Assembly: GCF_026790065.1 (NCBI RefSeq)
Contig: NZ_JALAMO010000004.1
Coordinates: 124,001-188,000 of the forward strand
Reading direction: 5' to 3'
DNA from: Bacillus sp. N13C7
GTDB lineage: Bacteria; Bacillota; Bacilli; Bacillales; Bacillaceae
DNA length: 64,000 bases
Position 1 is the first letter of the stretch. Every line of letters begins with the position of its first letter. The notes under the pieces are model-generated. The model was not told where the DNA came from. It saw only the letters and a list, made by a program, of their open reading frames with translations, and ran no database searches. Position numbers and translations under genes: made by a program. Below are positions 32,160-41,940 of the stretch, piece after piece.

Positions 32160-33044
32160 TCACCCCTTTACCAGTAGTGATCCCGCTAAGACAAGCACGA
32201 CAATGTACGTAATCAGCAGGAAAACAAAACGTTTTTTGAAGGCCGCGAGCATCATCAATAGATTCTTAATATCCACCATTGCACCAAAGACGAGAAAGGC
32301 GATTAATGATCCTAATGAAAATGTGCTGCTGAAGGAAGATGCGATGAACGCATCGACTTCCGAACAAAGCGATAAGACAAACGCCAGACCCATCATCACG
32401 AGGGAAGAAGATACATCATTCTGCCCGATCGCAAGCAGAGTGGATGTTTTGACATACGTCTGCATCGCGGCGGCGATAAAGGCGCCGATGATTAAATATT
32501 TCCCCACGGAGAAAAATTCATCAATGGCATGCTGCAAGGTCCCGCCCAGTTTTTGGAGCAAGGTACCGTGATGATGATGGTGGTGCCCGGGTTCATCAGG
32601 CTTTAACAGCTGATTATCCTTAAATTGATAGGATAAGATGACCCCGATGAGCACCGAAACGGCGAGCGCCAGACCGCCCCTGTAAAAGACAACGCTCCAT
32701 CTGTTCCCGAACGCAATATAAGTAGAAAATAAAACGATAGGATTAATGATAGGCGCGGTCAGCATGAAAGCAACGCCCGCATGCAGAGGAACTCCCTTTA
32801 ACAGAAGCCGCCTCGTAATCGGGATGATGCCGCATTCGCAGGCGGGAAATAAAACGCCGGCCAGCGCACCGAATAAAACGGCGAGAAAACGGTTTTTCGG
32901 CATGATTCTTGCAATCATTTCTTCAGAAACAAACATTTGAATGATTCCAGAAAGGATGACGCCAATCAGAATAAACGGAATGGCTTCTATTAAAATGCTG
33001 ATAAAAATAGAATTCAGCTGAAGAAAAGATGATTGTGCTGTCAC
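32160..33044 (-). CDS. ycgR: COG0701-family permease YcgR
   Basis: A 294-residue membrane protein with about eight hydrophobic segments. Family motifs are FPACECGIIPITRRLL (Cys-x-Cys, about 69-84) and LCSEVDAFIASSF near 225, plus a six-His stretch in a cytoplasmic loop (GHHHHHHGT). The Cys and His residues point to metal or metalloid handling, as in the arsenite-permease-like relatives. GTG 33044 is chosen because GGAGG lies seven bases upstream; the in-frame ATG at 33062 overlaps that site. It forms an operon with ycgQ. Confidence 0.86.
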   Translation of the reverse strand: MTAQSSFLQLNSIFISILIEAIPFILIGVILSGIIQMFVSEEMIARIMPKNRFLAVLFGALAGVLFPACECGIIPITRRLLLKGVPLHAGVAFMLTAPIINPIVLFSTYIAFGNRWSVVFYRGGLALAVSVLIGVILSYQFKDNQLLKPDEPGHHHHHHGTLLQKLGGTLQHAIDEFFSVGKYLIIGAFIAAAMQTYVKTSTLLAIGQNDVSSSLVMMGLAFVLSLCSEVDAFIASSFSSTFSLGSLIAFLVFGAMVDIKNLLMMLAAFKKRFVFLLITYIVVLVLAGSLLVKG

Positions 33045-33141
33045 AATAAAACCTCCGCTCATGGTAAGCTGCCTCTAATGATACCAGAAAATAAGGCACT
33101 GCTTGTTTGACGGAGGAGGGGGAGGGATCGTTTCACTTTGT

Positions 33142-33996
33142 TTAGGATTCTAAAAATTCGAGTATGATGCTGTCTGTTTGAGCCGCTTCTTTCCCTAGCC
33201 AGATCAAGTGCCCCCACGTGTGAAGCAAACAGAGTGCAGCGTCTGGAATGTGTTCTTTTGCATGATGTGCATGTGACAAGTCAACAAATCCATCATAAAC
33301 ACTTTGCATAATCAGTACGGGGCATGAGATGGCCTGCAGTCTTTTCGAAGAGAAATCGGCGGTTTGTGACAAGTCCAGCAGAAATCCTTCACCTGAGCGC
33401 TGCCGGCTGTTCATTTTCCGAAATGCTTCTATATCTTTTTCGTCCATCAGGGTCTTGATTCGCTGAAACGAAAGCGTGCTGAATTGCGGGCTTAAGGCTT
33501 GAAACATTAAACGCGGGAAGGCGTTATTCAGGGAAGAAGTCAGCTTCCATATCCACTTTTCCACAGGCGGGCGGAAGAGAAGCCTCCCAACTTTGTATTC
33601 CGTGTCTTTTGGGGTGAGCCATTCTTTGGTGACAGCGGATTGCAGGGTCAGAGTGTTAACTCTTTCCGGGGCATATGAGGCAAAGTATATGCCGCTTGGG
33701 CCTCCTGCTGAGATGGCAATCAGATGGGCCCTGTCGATTTGTAAATGATCTAATAGCTTCACATAGAAACGGCAGGCGCTGGCAAGACTTTGCCCAATCT
33801 CTTTTGATGTTCGTCCGTAACCGGGCCGTGAAGGCGTGATGATGGAATACCCATGCTCCAAAAGCGCCGTGTATCCGAATTCTTCGTAACAATTTGAATG
33901 CCCGCCATGCATGACAAGAATGGGGGCACCCTTTCCAGCCACAGAATATTCTAGTGTATGTCCTTCGAAGGTGATCGTTTCGACTCGTCTTTTCAT
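33142..33996 (-). CDS. ycgS: Alpha/beta hydrolase YcgS
   Basis: A 284-residue alpha/beta-hydrolase fold protein. The oxyanion region is VMHGGHSNCYEEF (about 29-41), the nucleophile Ser is in IAISAGGPSG (about 112-121), the acid in QSVYDGFVDLS and the His in HTWGHLIWLG. The substrate is unknown. A single gene, divergent from ycgT. Confidence 0.85.
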   Translation of the reverse strand: MKRRVETITFEGHTLEYSVAGKGAPILVMHGGHSNCYEEFGYTALLEHGYSIITPSRPGYGRTSKEIGQSLASACRFYVKLLDHLQIDRAHLIAISAGGPSGIYFASYAPERVNTLTLQSAVTKEWLTPKDTEYKVGRLLFRPPVEKWIWKLTSSLNNAFPRLMFQALSPQFSTLSFQRIKTLMDEKDIEAFRKMNSRQRSGEGFLLDLSQTADFSSKRLQAISCPVLIMQSVYDGFVDLSHAHHAKEHIPDAALCLLHTWGHLIWLGKEAAQTDSIILEFLES

Positions 33997-34101
33997 CTGT
34001 TACTCCCATTTGTTTTCTGCCTATTATAGGGTTTTCAACAATTGATCACAAGGTGAAGAAATGAATAAACACAGGCTCGTGAAATATGATATACTTTGTA
34101 T

Positions 34102-34116
34102 TGATATTCATTCTCA
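34102..34116. promoter_or_regulatory. Fur box upstream of ycgT
   Basis: TGATATTCATTCTCA matches the Bacillus Fur core TGATAATNATTATCA at all but two positions. It sits 43 bp before ycgT, as expected for iron repression; ycgT belongs to the Fur regulon in B. subtilis as I recall. Confidence 0.75.
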
Positions 34117-34131
34117 ATTAAAATGATTTGA

Positions 34132-35192
<1,061 letters not shown>

Positions 35193-35199
35193 CCAGCCA

Positions 35200-36651
35200 T
35201 CAGCTGTGAAGGAGCTTTTTCTGCGTCTGTTGATTCTGAATAAAAGCTAGCAATTCATCCTGTTCTTGTACAGCTGTGAATCCATAAGCTTCGGCAGCTG
35301 AGTCATCGCCTATGCAGACGATAGGGGGGCGGCTTGCTGACGGTTCCGGCGAGAGGCCAATTTGTTCACCACCACTGATCAATTGCTGAACGGACAGCTT
35401 GTTCGGGCAAATGACCATGTGCAGCGAGGATTCACTGATAGTACGCTGAATCATGTGGGTGAACCGGTCATCTATGACGTTTTCATGAGTGATATAAAAC
35501 GAACAGGATTCATGCTTTGGCATGTTTTCCACTGCATGGCGGCTCCCGACAACCAGAGTTTTTTCTGAATCAGGCTGAATGGCGGAGACGAGAAACCCCC
35601 GTTTTTTAAGCTCCGTCTCTGCATATTCAGATGCTGCACACAGTCGGGCTGCCAGCTGGCGGATGTCGATGTTCCTGGAAGCCAGCGCTTGGAAAAATTC
35701 ACAAACCGCACGGCGCGATGTGAAGAACATGTATTCAAAGGTGCCGATCTTTTGAAGAATCTCTTCATTGACAGGCATGTTTTCAGTTCGCCATTTCGGC
35801 CATTCAATGACATCAGCACCGGAATCACGCAGCCTGTCAGCCAGCGGATCTTCATCATCGCCATGCGTGACAACCATCATGTGCCGGCCAATGAGTGGTT
35901 TGCTTTCAAACCAGCTGTGTGTCTGAAAGTTGACGATATCTCCGATGACGATAATGGCAGGGTTTGAGATCTGGTGCTCCTGAACTTTTTGCTGAATGTT
36001 CTCAAGTGATCCTTTCACGCTCCGCTGGCGGCCCCATGTTCCCCATTGGACCACAATGACAGGGACGGAAGGGGATTTTCCGTACGCAATGAGCTGCTGG
36101 CAAATATAAGACAAATTCTTGACACCCATGTAAAAGACAAGGGTTTGAACACTTCGGGCAAGCCCTTCCCAGTCGAGATTCGGCGTGCCTTTTAATGATT
36201 TATCATGCGCGGTGATCATGGCAAAAGATGATGCGAAATCCCGATGTGTGACGGGGATGCCCGCATATAGCGGCGCTGCAATTCCAGAGGTGATCCCCGG
36301 CACCATTTCATAGCGGATGCCGTGCTCATGGAGAGCATCTGCTTCCTCGCCGACTCTGCCGAATACGCTCGGATCTCCGCCTTTCAAACGGACAACGGTT
36401 AGGCCCTTTAGTGCTTTTTCAACCAGCAGGGCGTTAATTTCTCTTTGTTTCATAAAATGGCGGTCTGGCAGTTTTCCGCAATAAATAAACTGGCAGTCCG
36501 GTGATGCAAATTCGAGCAGCTTCGGATTGGCGAGCCGGTCATATAAAATGACATCTGCTTTCTCAAGCGCCTGTTTTCCTTTGATGGTGAGCAGCCCTGG
36601 ATCGCCGGGGCCGGCTCCCACGAAATATACGATTCCGTTCTTCATGATCAT
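35200..36651 (-). CDS. nasF: Uroporphyrinogen-III C-methyltransferase NasF
   Basis: A 483-residue two-domain protein. Residues 1-~245 form the SAM-dependent CobA/SUMT methyltransferase: FVGAGPGDPGLLTIKG near the start, RLKGGDPSVFGRVGEEADAL near 90-109, and VPGITSGIAAPLYAGIPVTHR. It makes precorrin-2, the precursor of siroheme needed by the nitrite reductase NasDE. The C-terminal half resembles uroporphyrinogen-III synthase but looks poorly conserved. It is the last gene of the nas operon; 250 bp with a repeat-like element separate it from nasE. Confidence 0.93.
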   Translation of the reverse strand: MIMKNGIVYFVGAGPGDPGLLTIKGKQALEKADVILYDRLANPKLLEFASPDCQFIYCGKLPDRHFMKQREINALLVEKALKGLTVVRLKGGDPSVFGRVGEEADALHEHGIRYEMVPGITSGIAAPLYAGIPVTHRDFASSFAMITAHDKSLKGTPNLDWEGLARSVQTLVFYMGVKNLSYICQQLIAYGKSPSVPVIVVQWGTWGRQRSVKGSLENIQQKVQEHQISNPAIIVIGDIVNFQTHSWFESKPLIGRHMMVVTHGDDEDPLADRLRDSGADVIEWPKWRTENMPVNEEILQKIGTFEYMFFTSRRAVCEFFQALASRNIDIRQLAARLCAASEYAETELKKRGFLVSAIQPDSEKTLVVGSRHAVENMPKHESCSFYITHENVIDDRFTHMIQRTISESSLHMVICPNKLSVQQLISGGEQIGLSPEPSASRPPIVCIGDDSAAEAYGFTAVQEQDELLAFIQNQQTQKKLLHS

Positions 36652-36680
36652 GTCATCCTTCCGTCACTGTAAAAAATGAA

Positions 36681-36899
36681 GGATCACTTGAAAAGTGATC
36701 TACAGCGTGTCGACAAACCTTCACATTCGTTTTCAGTCCTGCGCTTCGGTGCTCACGAATTTCACATTCACTTTGCTCCGATGCTCGGCCTTCCTATACT
36801 TCAAGCTTTTCTATCACGCTGAAAGATGACAAAATCCTAAAACCATAACCCGTTTTAGGATTTTGCCAACAATCTGGGTGTCACTTAAAAAAGTGATCC
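36681..36899. repeat. MITE-like element between nasE and nasF
   Basis: The segment begins GGATCACTTGAAAAGTGATC and ends GTCACTTAAAAAAGTGATCC, so its ends are imperfect ~20-bp terminal inverted repeats. Each end is also a small hairpin in itself. Inside, a 12-bp perfect hairpin AAAATCCTAAAA/TTTTAGGATTTT lies at 36831-36864, and CAGCGTG (36703-36709) pairs with CACGCTG (36815-36821). No coding frame of note. The B. subtilis genome has short dispersed repeats of ~190 bp; this could belong to such a family, but I cannot confirm other copies here. Confidence 0.5.
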
Positions 36900-36909
36900 G
36901 GTCTTTTGA

Positions 36910-37230
36910 TTAATATACGAGATAAACATGTTCTCCTTCGATCAGCGTTTCGTATGTTTTGGCGCATCCGTGATCCGGCTCTTGGACAATTCCGTCTTCT
37001 AAGGAGATTTTCCAGTCGTGCATCGGGCAGAAAACATATTCGCCGCTGACGATGCCTTCTGCCAAAACGCCGCCCTTGTGCGGACAGCGGTTTTCGATGG
37101 CGCGGATGCTTCCGTTTGAAAGCTTGAAGACTGCAAGCTCCTTATCTTCAATATACACTGTTTTGCCTAATTGTTCAGGCAATTCTCCAATTTTTCCGAT
37201 ACATACTTTTGTTACGTCTTTGTTTACCAT
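36910..37230 (-). CDS. nasE: Nitrite reductase small subunit NasE (Rieske type)
   Basis: A 106-residue Rieske [2Fe-2S] protein, the small subunit of the assimilatory NADH nitrite reductase. The cluster ligands are in NRCPHKGG and VFCPMHDW, the C-x-H and C-x2-H pair. ATG 37230 lies seven bases after GAGGAGG; ATG 37236 almost touches that site and is less likely. It follows nasD closely in the same operon. Confidence 0.94.
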   Translation of the reverse strand: MVNKDVTKVCIGKIGELPEQLGKTVYIEDKELAVFKLSNGSIRAIENRCPHKGGVLAEGIVSGEYVFCPMHDWKISLEDGIVQEPDHGCAKTYETLIEGEHVYLVY

Positions 37231-37263
37231 GTCCATTCCTCCTCAATGATTGTTTTTTTGCCA

Positions 37264-39681
37264 TTATGATGTCGTTACGACATTTTCGAATAATTCTTTA
37301 GAGGTTTGTTTGTTTTCCAGGAAGTTCTTCCAAGGATCCTTGTGGACAGAGAGTGTTTCATTCATTCGGTCGTTCAGCTCCTGCCGTTTTTCCGGATCGT
37401 TTAACACGGATTGGACATGGGATAAACCGACGCGCTCAAGCCACGCGGACGTACGCTCCAGATAGTTTGCGGTTTCCCGGTAATATTGCAGGTAAGCGCC
37501 TGCGTATTCTAACACTTCTTCATTTGTTTTCACCTTCATCAGCAAATCGCCGGCGCGCAAATGTGTTCCGCCGTTTCCGCCGACATAAAGCTCCCAGCCT
37601 CCGTCAATGCCGACAACGCCAAGGTCCTTAATGCCGGATTCCGCACAGTTCCGCGGGCAGGCAGACACGGCCATTTTGACTTTATGAGGCGTGTTCAGCC
37701 CTTCGAATTTTTTCTCAAGCGCAATGCCCAGTGCCATGGAGTCTTGTGTGCCGAAACGGCAGAATTGCTCGCCTACGCACGTTTTTACTGTGCGCAGTGT
37801 CTTTCCGTATGCGTAGCCTGATGGCATATCAAGATCTTCCCATACCTTCGGAAGGTCTTCTTTTTTCACGCCGATGAGGTCAATTCGCTGGCCGCCAGTC
37901 ATTTTAACGAGAGGGATCTCATATTTGTCGACGACATCGGCGATCTTGCGCAAATCTGTAGAGTTGGTCACGCCGCCGTACATCCGAGGCACGACTGAGT
38001 ATGTTCCGTCTTTTTGAATATTGGCGTGCATTCGTTCATTCACAAAGCGGGATGTCCGTTCATCCTCGTATTTGGTTGGATTGATCATGCCTAAGTAGTA
38101 GTTCAGAGCCGGCCGGCATTTGGAGCAGCCTTCTGGCGTTTTCCAGCCGAGCACGTTCATGATTTCTCTTGTATGTGACAGCCCTTTGGCTTTGATTTCT
38201 TCTACGACTTCATCTCTCGACAATGTGGTGCAGCTGCAAATCGCTTCTTTTTGCGCTGACGCATCAAAGTCTGATCCGAGCGTATGCTGGAGGATTTCTT
38301 CTACGAGCGGCTTACAGCCTCCGCATGAACGGGATGCACCGGTGCATGCTTTGATCTCGTCCGTTGACGAGCACCCCTTTTCCTGTATGGCCTGAATGAT
38401 GTCACCTTTTGACACGCCGTTGCAGCCGCAGATGATTTCATCGTCACTCATCGCTGCGGTGATGCTTGTGCCTGCTTCTTGGTTCAGAGGCTGTAAGATT
38501 GATATTTTAGAGGTTTCAGAGATATCGGCTTCTTTTTGAATCATAGAAAACAGGCGGTTGCCCTCGCTGCTGTCGCCGAATAAAACAGCACCGACAATTT
38601 GGTTGCCTCTCAGGACGATTTTTTTATAGATGCCGTCCTGCTCATCGAATACTTTAATCGCTTTTTTGTCCTCTGATTCATCAAAGTCTCCGGCAGAAAA
38701 GACCTCGACGCCTGATACCTTTAACTGGGTGGAGAGAACGGAGCCTTCATACGGTTTTGTTTCGATGCCGCAAATATGCTTCGCCAGCACTTTTGCCTGT
38801 TCGTAGAGCGGCGCCACAAGACCGTAGGCAATTCCGCGGTGCTCTGCACATTCGCCGACCGCATAAATGTGCGGGATTTCAGTTTGCATATAATCGTTAA
38901 CAATGATGCCGCGGTTGACCGGAATGCCGCTTTCTGTGCCGAGCAGTGTATTCGGGCGGATGCCGACAGCCATGACAACTAAATCAGCTTCAATGCTTGT
39001 GCCGTCTTTGAAACGGAGGCCTTCAACACGGCCATCACCGACAATTTCTTCGGTTTGCTTTTCAAGTAAAAAGGTCATCCCTTGTTTTTCCAACTCGTTT
39101 TGCAGCAGGCGCCCTGCTGTTGCATCAAGCTGGCGTTCCATCAGGTATGGGGCGAGATGGATGACAGATACGTCCATGCCGAGATTCAGCAGTCCGCGTG
39201 CTGCTTCCAAACCAAGCAGTCCTCCGCCGATGACGGCTGCTTTTTTATATTTTTTTGATGCGGCAAGCATTGTGTCTGTATCTTTTATGTCCCGGAAGGC
39301 CGTAACGCCTTTTTTGTCTGCACCCGGAATCGGAAGAATAAAAGGAACAGAGCCTGTCGCCAGAATTAATTCGTCGTAAGGCTGGATTCGGTCAGCGTCT
39401 GTGATGACCGTTTTGTTTTCCGTGTCCACTTTGATGACTGTTTCATTTGTATACAATTGAATATTGTTTTCTTCGTACCAGTCCCAATCATTTAACGTAA
39501 TATCTTTGATGTCTGTATCGCCTTGAAGCACTTTTGACAAAAGGATTCGGTTGTAGTTGGGATGCGGTTCGGCACCGAAAATTGTGATCTGAAACTCGTC
39601 TTTTGAAACACTCAGTATCTCTTCAATGGCCCTTACCCCGGCCATTCCATTTCCAACAAGAACTAGCTGTTTTTTTCCCAT
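37264..39681 (-). CDS. nasD: NADH-dependent nitrite reductase large subunit NasD
   Basis: An 805-residue enzyme that reduces nitrite to ammonium. Domains in order: FAD/NAD oxidoreductase (VGNGMAGVRAIEEI near 7-20, IGGGLLGLEAARGL near 150), a BFD-type [2Fe-2S] domain (CGCNGVSKGD...SCGGCKP), a second Cys pair (CSKCRP), a ferredoxin-like half and the siroheme/[4Fe-4S] domain. The cluster cysteines of the last are in TCVGEQFCRFG and SACPRNCAESG. It has its own promoter region with NsrR- and TnrA-like sites and serves both nitrate assimilation and nitrite respiration. Confidence 0.96.
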   Translation of the reverse strand: MGKKQLVLVGNGMAGVRAIEEILSVSKDEFQITIFGAEPHPNYNRILLSKVLQGDTDIKDITLNDWDWYEENNIQLYTNETVIKVDTENKTVITDADRIQPYDELILATGSVPFILPIPGADKKGVTAFRDIKDTDTMLAASKKYKKAAVIGGGLLGLEAARGLLNLGMDVSVIHLAPYLMERQLDATAGRLLQNELEKQGMTFLLEKQTEEIVGDGRVEGLRFKDGTSIEADLVVMAVGIRPNTLLGTESGIPVNRGIIVNDYMQTEIPHIYAVGECAEHRGIAYGLVAPLYEQAKVLAKHICGIETKPYEGSVLSTQLKVSGVEVFSAGDFDESEDKKAIKVFDEQDGIYKKIVLRGNQIVGAVLFGDSSEGNRLFSMIQKEADISETSKISILQPLNQEAGTSITAAMSDDEIICGCNGVSKGDIIQAIQEKGCSSTDEIKACTGASRSCGGCKPLVEEILQHTLGSDFDASAQKEAICSCTTLSRDEVVEEIKAKGLSHTREIMNVLGWKTPEGCSKCRPALNYYLGMINPTKYEDERTSRFVNERMHANIQKDGTYSVVPRMYGGVTNSTDLRKIADVVDKYEIPLVKMTGGQRIDLIGVKKEDLPKVWEDLDMPSGYAYGKTLRTVKTCVGEQFCRFGTQDSMALGIALEKKFEGLNTPHKVKMAVSACPRNCAESGIKDLGVVGIDGGWELYVGGNGGTHLRAGDLLMKVKTNEEVLEYAGAYLQYYRETANYLERTSAWLERVGLSHVQSVLNDPEKRQELNDRMNETLSVHKDPWKNFLENKQTSKELFENVVTTS

Positions 39682-39732
39682 CAGATGATCCGCTCCTTAT
39701 CAATGTTTTTTCCAGCGTAGCACAGCAAAAAG

Positions 39733-39765
39733 AAATATTTAAGATACATGTTATAAAATGTAACA
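39733..39765 (-). promoter_or_regulatory. nasD promoter region: NsrR-like box next to TnrA box
   Basis: Read on minus, ATGTATCTTAAATATTT (39733-39749) matches the NsrR core ATRTATYTTAAATATAT in all but one position. Directly beside it, TGTTATAAAATGTAACA (39749-39765) fits the TnrA consensus TGTNANAWWWTNTNACA completely. The two sites share one base. Control of nasD by TnrA (nitrogen limitation) and NsrR/ResD (nitric oxide, low oxygen) is known in B. subtilis. Confidence 0.8.
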
Positions 39766-39801
39766 AAATATACGAAAAGTTCTAAAAATTTTATGAAAAA
39801 T

Positions 39802-41934
39802 TTAAATAGGTCTGATTCGGACGGCGCATACCTTAAAACCAGGCATTTTAGAGGCTGGATCTAAGGCTCCTCCGATTACATCATTCACATTTTGAGCGTC
39901 TGCCCAATGGATGGGAATAAAAACGGTGTCTTTTCTGATTTGTTCCGATAATTTGCTGCGGACCGTGATGCTTCCACGCGGCGATTCTACTGTTACCAGC
40001 ACACGGTCCTCAATATTGTAAATCGCTGCTGTTTGCGGATGGATTTCCATAAACGATTCAAAATATCTCGCGGCAAGGGCGGCGCTTTTTCTCGTTTGGA
40101 CGCCTGTTAAGTAATGGGACATGACTCTTCCTGTCGTTAAATACAGCGGATAATCGGCTGTCGGTTTCTCTTTTGGAACGGACGGTTCGTTTGGGATCAC
40201 ACTTAATGCCGCTTTTTGGTCCGGATGTGCAAATGTGTCCGAAAACAAGCGCCCGGTTCCGGGATGATCAGGTTCCGGACACGGCCAGTGAATCCCGCCT
40301 TCACGTCTGAGCCTGTCGTATGTGATGCCTGAATAATCGGCAAGTCCGCCTCGGCTTGCCTCTCTTAATTCATTAAAAATCTCCTCTGCTGACGTATAAG
40401 AAAAATAATGGCCTTTTCCAAGAGCAGATGCGATGTCACAAATGATCTGCCAATCGTGCTTTGCTTCTCCGGGACACGGCCGGCTTGCTTCTCTTAATGT
40501 CACGCGGCCTTCAACATTTGTCATAGTGCCCTCATCTTCTAAGTAAGAGGAGGCGGGCAAAATCACATCTGCGTATGCCGCTGACTCAGAAATAAACAAA
40601 TCGATTGCGACAAAGAGTGTCAGTTTACTTAAAGCTTTTTTGACGAGATTCGCATTTGGGCTGGAAACAGCAGGGTTGGAGCACATGAGAAACAGTCCTT
40701 TGATGTCGCCGCCGTTGATTTTTTCCATCATTTCATAGGCTGAGACACCTTTTCGCGGGAGTTCGTCCTGATGGATTCCCCACACTTTCGCAATATGCGC
40801 CCGGTGTTGTTCGTTTTCAATAGAGCGGTACCCTGGAAGCTGATCGGCTTTTTGGCCATGCTCTCTGGCACCTTGCCCGTTTCCTTGTCCGGTGATCGCC
40901 CCGTAGCCCGAGTAAGGTTTGCCGATCTTTCCTGTGATCAGCACCATGTTTAAGAAGGCTTTCACAGCCGCAGTTCCATCGGTTTGCTGTTCAATCCCGC
41001 GGGCGGTAAACAGCATGCCGGACGTTTCCTTGGCAAACTTTACGGCCGCTTTTCTTATGTGCGCCAGCGGGACACTCGTCTGTTCGGCGATGTCATGCAG
41101 GCTCAGCGCGTCTGTATGCTGCTTCAGCTCTTCAAATCCATTTGTTCGCGATCGAATGAAATCCTCGTTTATGAGCTGTTCGTCGATGATGATTTTGACC
41201 AGACCATTGGCTAGGGCGGCGTCTGTGCCGGGTTTAATTTTTAGATGAAGATCGGCGATTTTCGTTGTCGCTGTTTCGCGGGGGTCAATGGCAATGATGT
41301 AAGCTCCATTTTCTTTCGCTTTTTCAAAATACGGCATTATCGTAGGCTGGCATTCCGCAATGTTGGTGCCGGCCAGAATGATCACACGGGTGTGGGGGAT
41401 GTCTGATAAGGGATTTGTTAAGCCTCTGTCCGCGCCGAATGTTTGGTTGGCTGCGGTTGCTGCGGCGGACATACAAAGTCTCCCGTTGTAGTCGATGTAT
41501 TTTGTCTGTAAGCCCACCCGTGCGAACTTTCCTAGCAAGTACGCCTCTTCATTCGTAATCGATGCGCTTCCGTATACAGCCATGGCATCACGGCCGTGCT
41601 CGTTATGAATCAGAGTCACTCGGTCTTTGATGTAATTCAGTGCTTCTTCCCAGGAAACAGGCGTAAATTCGCCGTTTTTCTTCAGCAGCGGCCGGGTGAT
41701 CCGGGAGGCGTTCAGGGCATGCTGATGGGCGTTCATACCTTTCATGCATAAACGGCCCTGTGTGGTAGGGTTGTCAATTCCAATTGCTGTGTATTTTTTC
41801 CGTGTGACGATGGTTTGTTCCACGAGCTGCATTTTGCACTGCATGCTGCAAAACGGGCATTGGGTGTCATACGTTTTTTCTGATTGGATGTCTTGCTGTT
41901 TCTCACGGAAATATCTAAGCAGTCGTTCAGTCAA
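39802..41934 (-). CDS. nasC: Assimilatory nitrate reductase catalytic subunit NasC
   Basis: A 710-residue molybdoenzyme that reduces nitrate to nitrite in the cytoplasm. The N-terminal [4Fe-4S] ligands are CPFCSMQCKM (about 26-35) and GRLCMKGMNAHQH. The rest binds the bis-MGD molybdenum cofactor (LFMCSNPAVSSPNANLVKKA; TTGRVMSHYLTGVQTRKS). No twin-arginine signal, as expected for the assimilatory type. It receives electrons from NasB, seven bases upstream in the operon. Confidence 0.95.
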   Translation of the reverse strand: MTERLLRYFREKQQDIQSEKTYDTQCPFCSMQCKMQLVEQTIVTRKKYTAIGIDNPTTQGRLCMKGMNAHQHALNASRITRPLLKKNGEFTPVSWEEALNYIKDRVTLIHNEHGRDAMAVYGSASITNEEAYLLGKFARVGLQTKYIDYNGRLCMSAAATAANQTFGADRGLTNPLSDIPHTRVIILAGTNIAECQPTIMPYFEKAKENGAYIIAIDPRETATTKIADLHLKIKPGTDAALANGLVKIIIDEQLINEDFIRSRTNGFEELKQHTDALSLHDIAEQTSVPLAHIRKAAVKFAKETSGMLFTARGIEQQTDGTAAVKAFLNMVLITGKIGKPYSGYGAITGQGNGQGAREHGQKADQLPGYRSIENEQHRAHIAKVWGIHQDELPRKGVSAYEMMEKINGGDIKGLFLMCSNPAVSSPNANLVKKALSKLTLFVAIDLFISESAAYADVILPASSYLEDEGTMTNVEGRVTLREASRPCPGEAKHDWQIICDIASALGKGHYFSYTSAEEIFNELREASRGGLADYSGITYDRLRREGGIHWPCPEPDHPGTGRLFSDTFAHPDQKAALSVIPNEPSVPKEKPTADYPLYLTTGRVMSHYLTGVQTRKSAALAARYFESFMEIHPQTAAIYNIEDRVLVTVESPRGSITVRSKLSEQIRKDTVFIPIHWADAQNVNDVIGGALDPASKMPGFKVCAVRIRPI

Positions 41935-41940
41935 AATGCC

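Noticed and set aside
38903-39379. 158-codon plus-strand frame opposite nasD
   Set aside because: Antisense to a conserved FAD domain and composed of low-complexity Ser/Pro/Arg, the pattern of a shadow frame.
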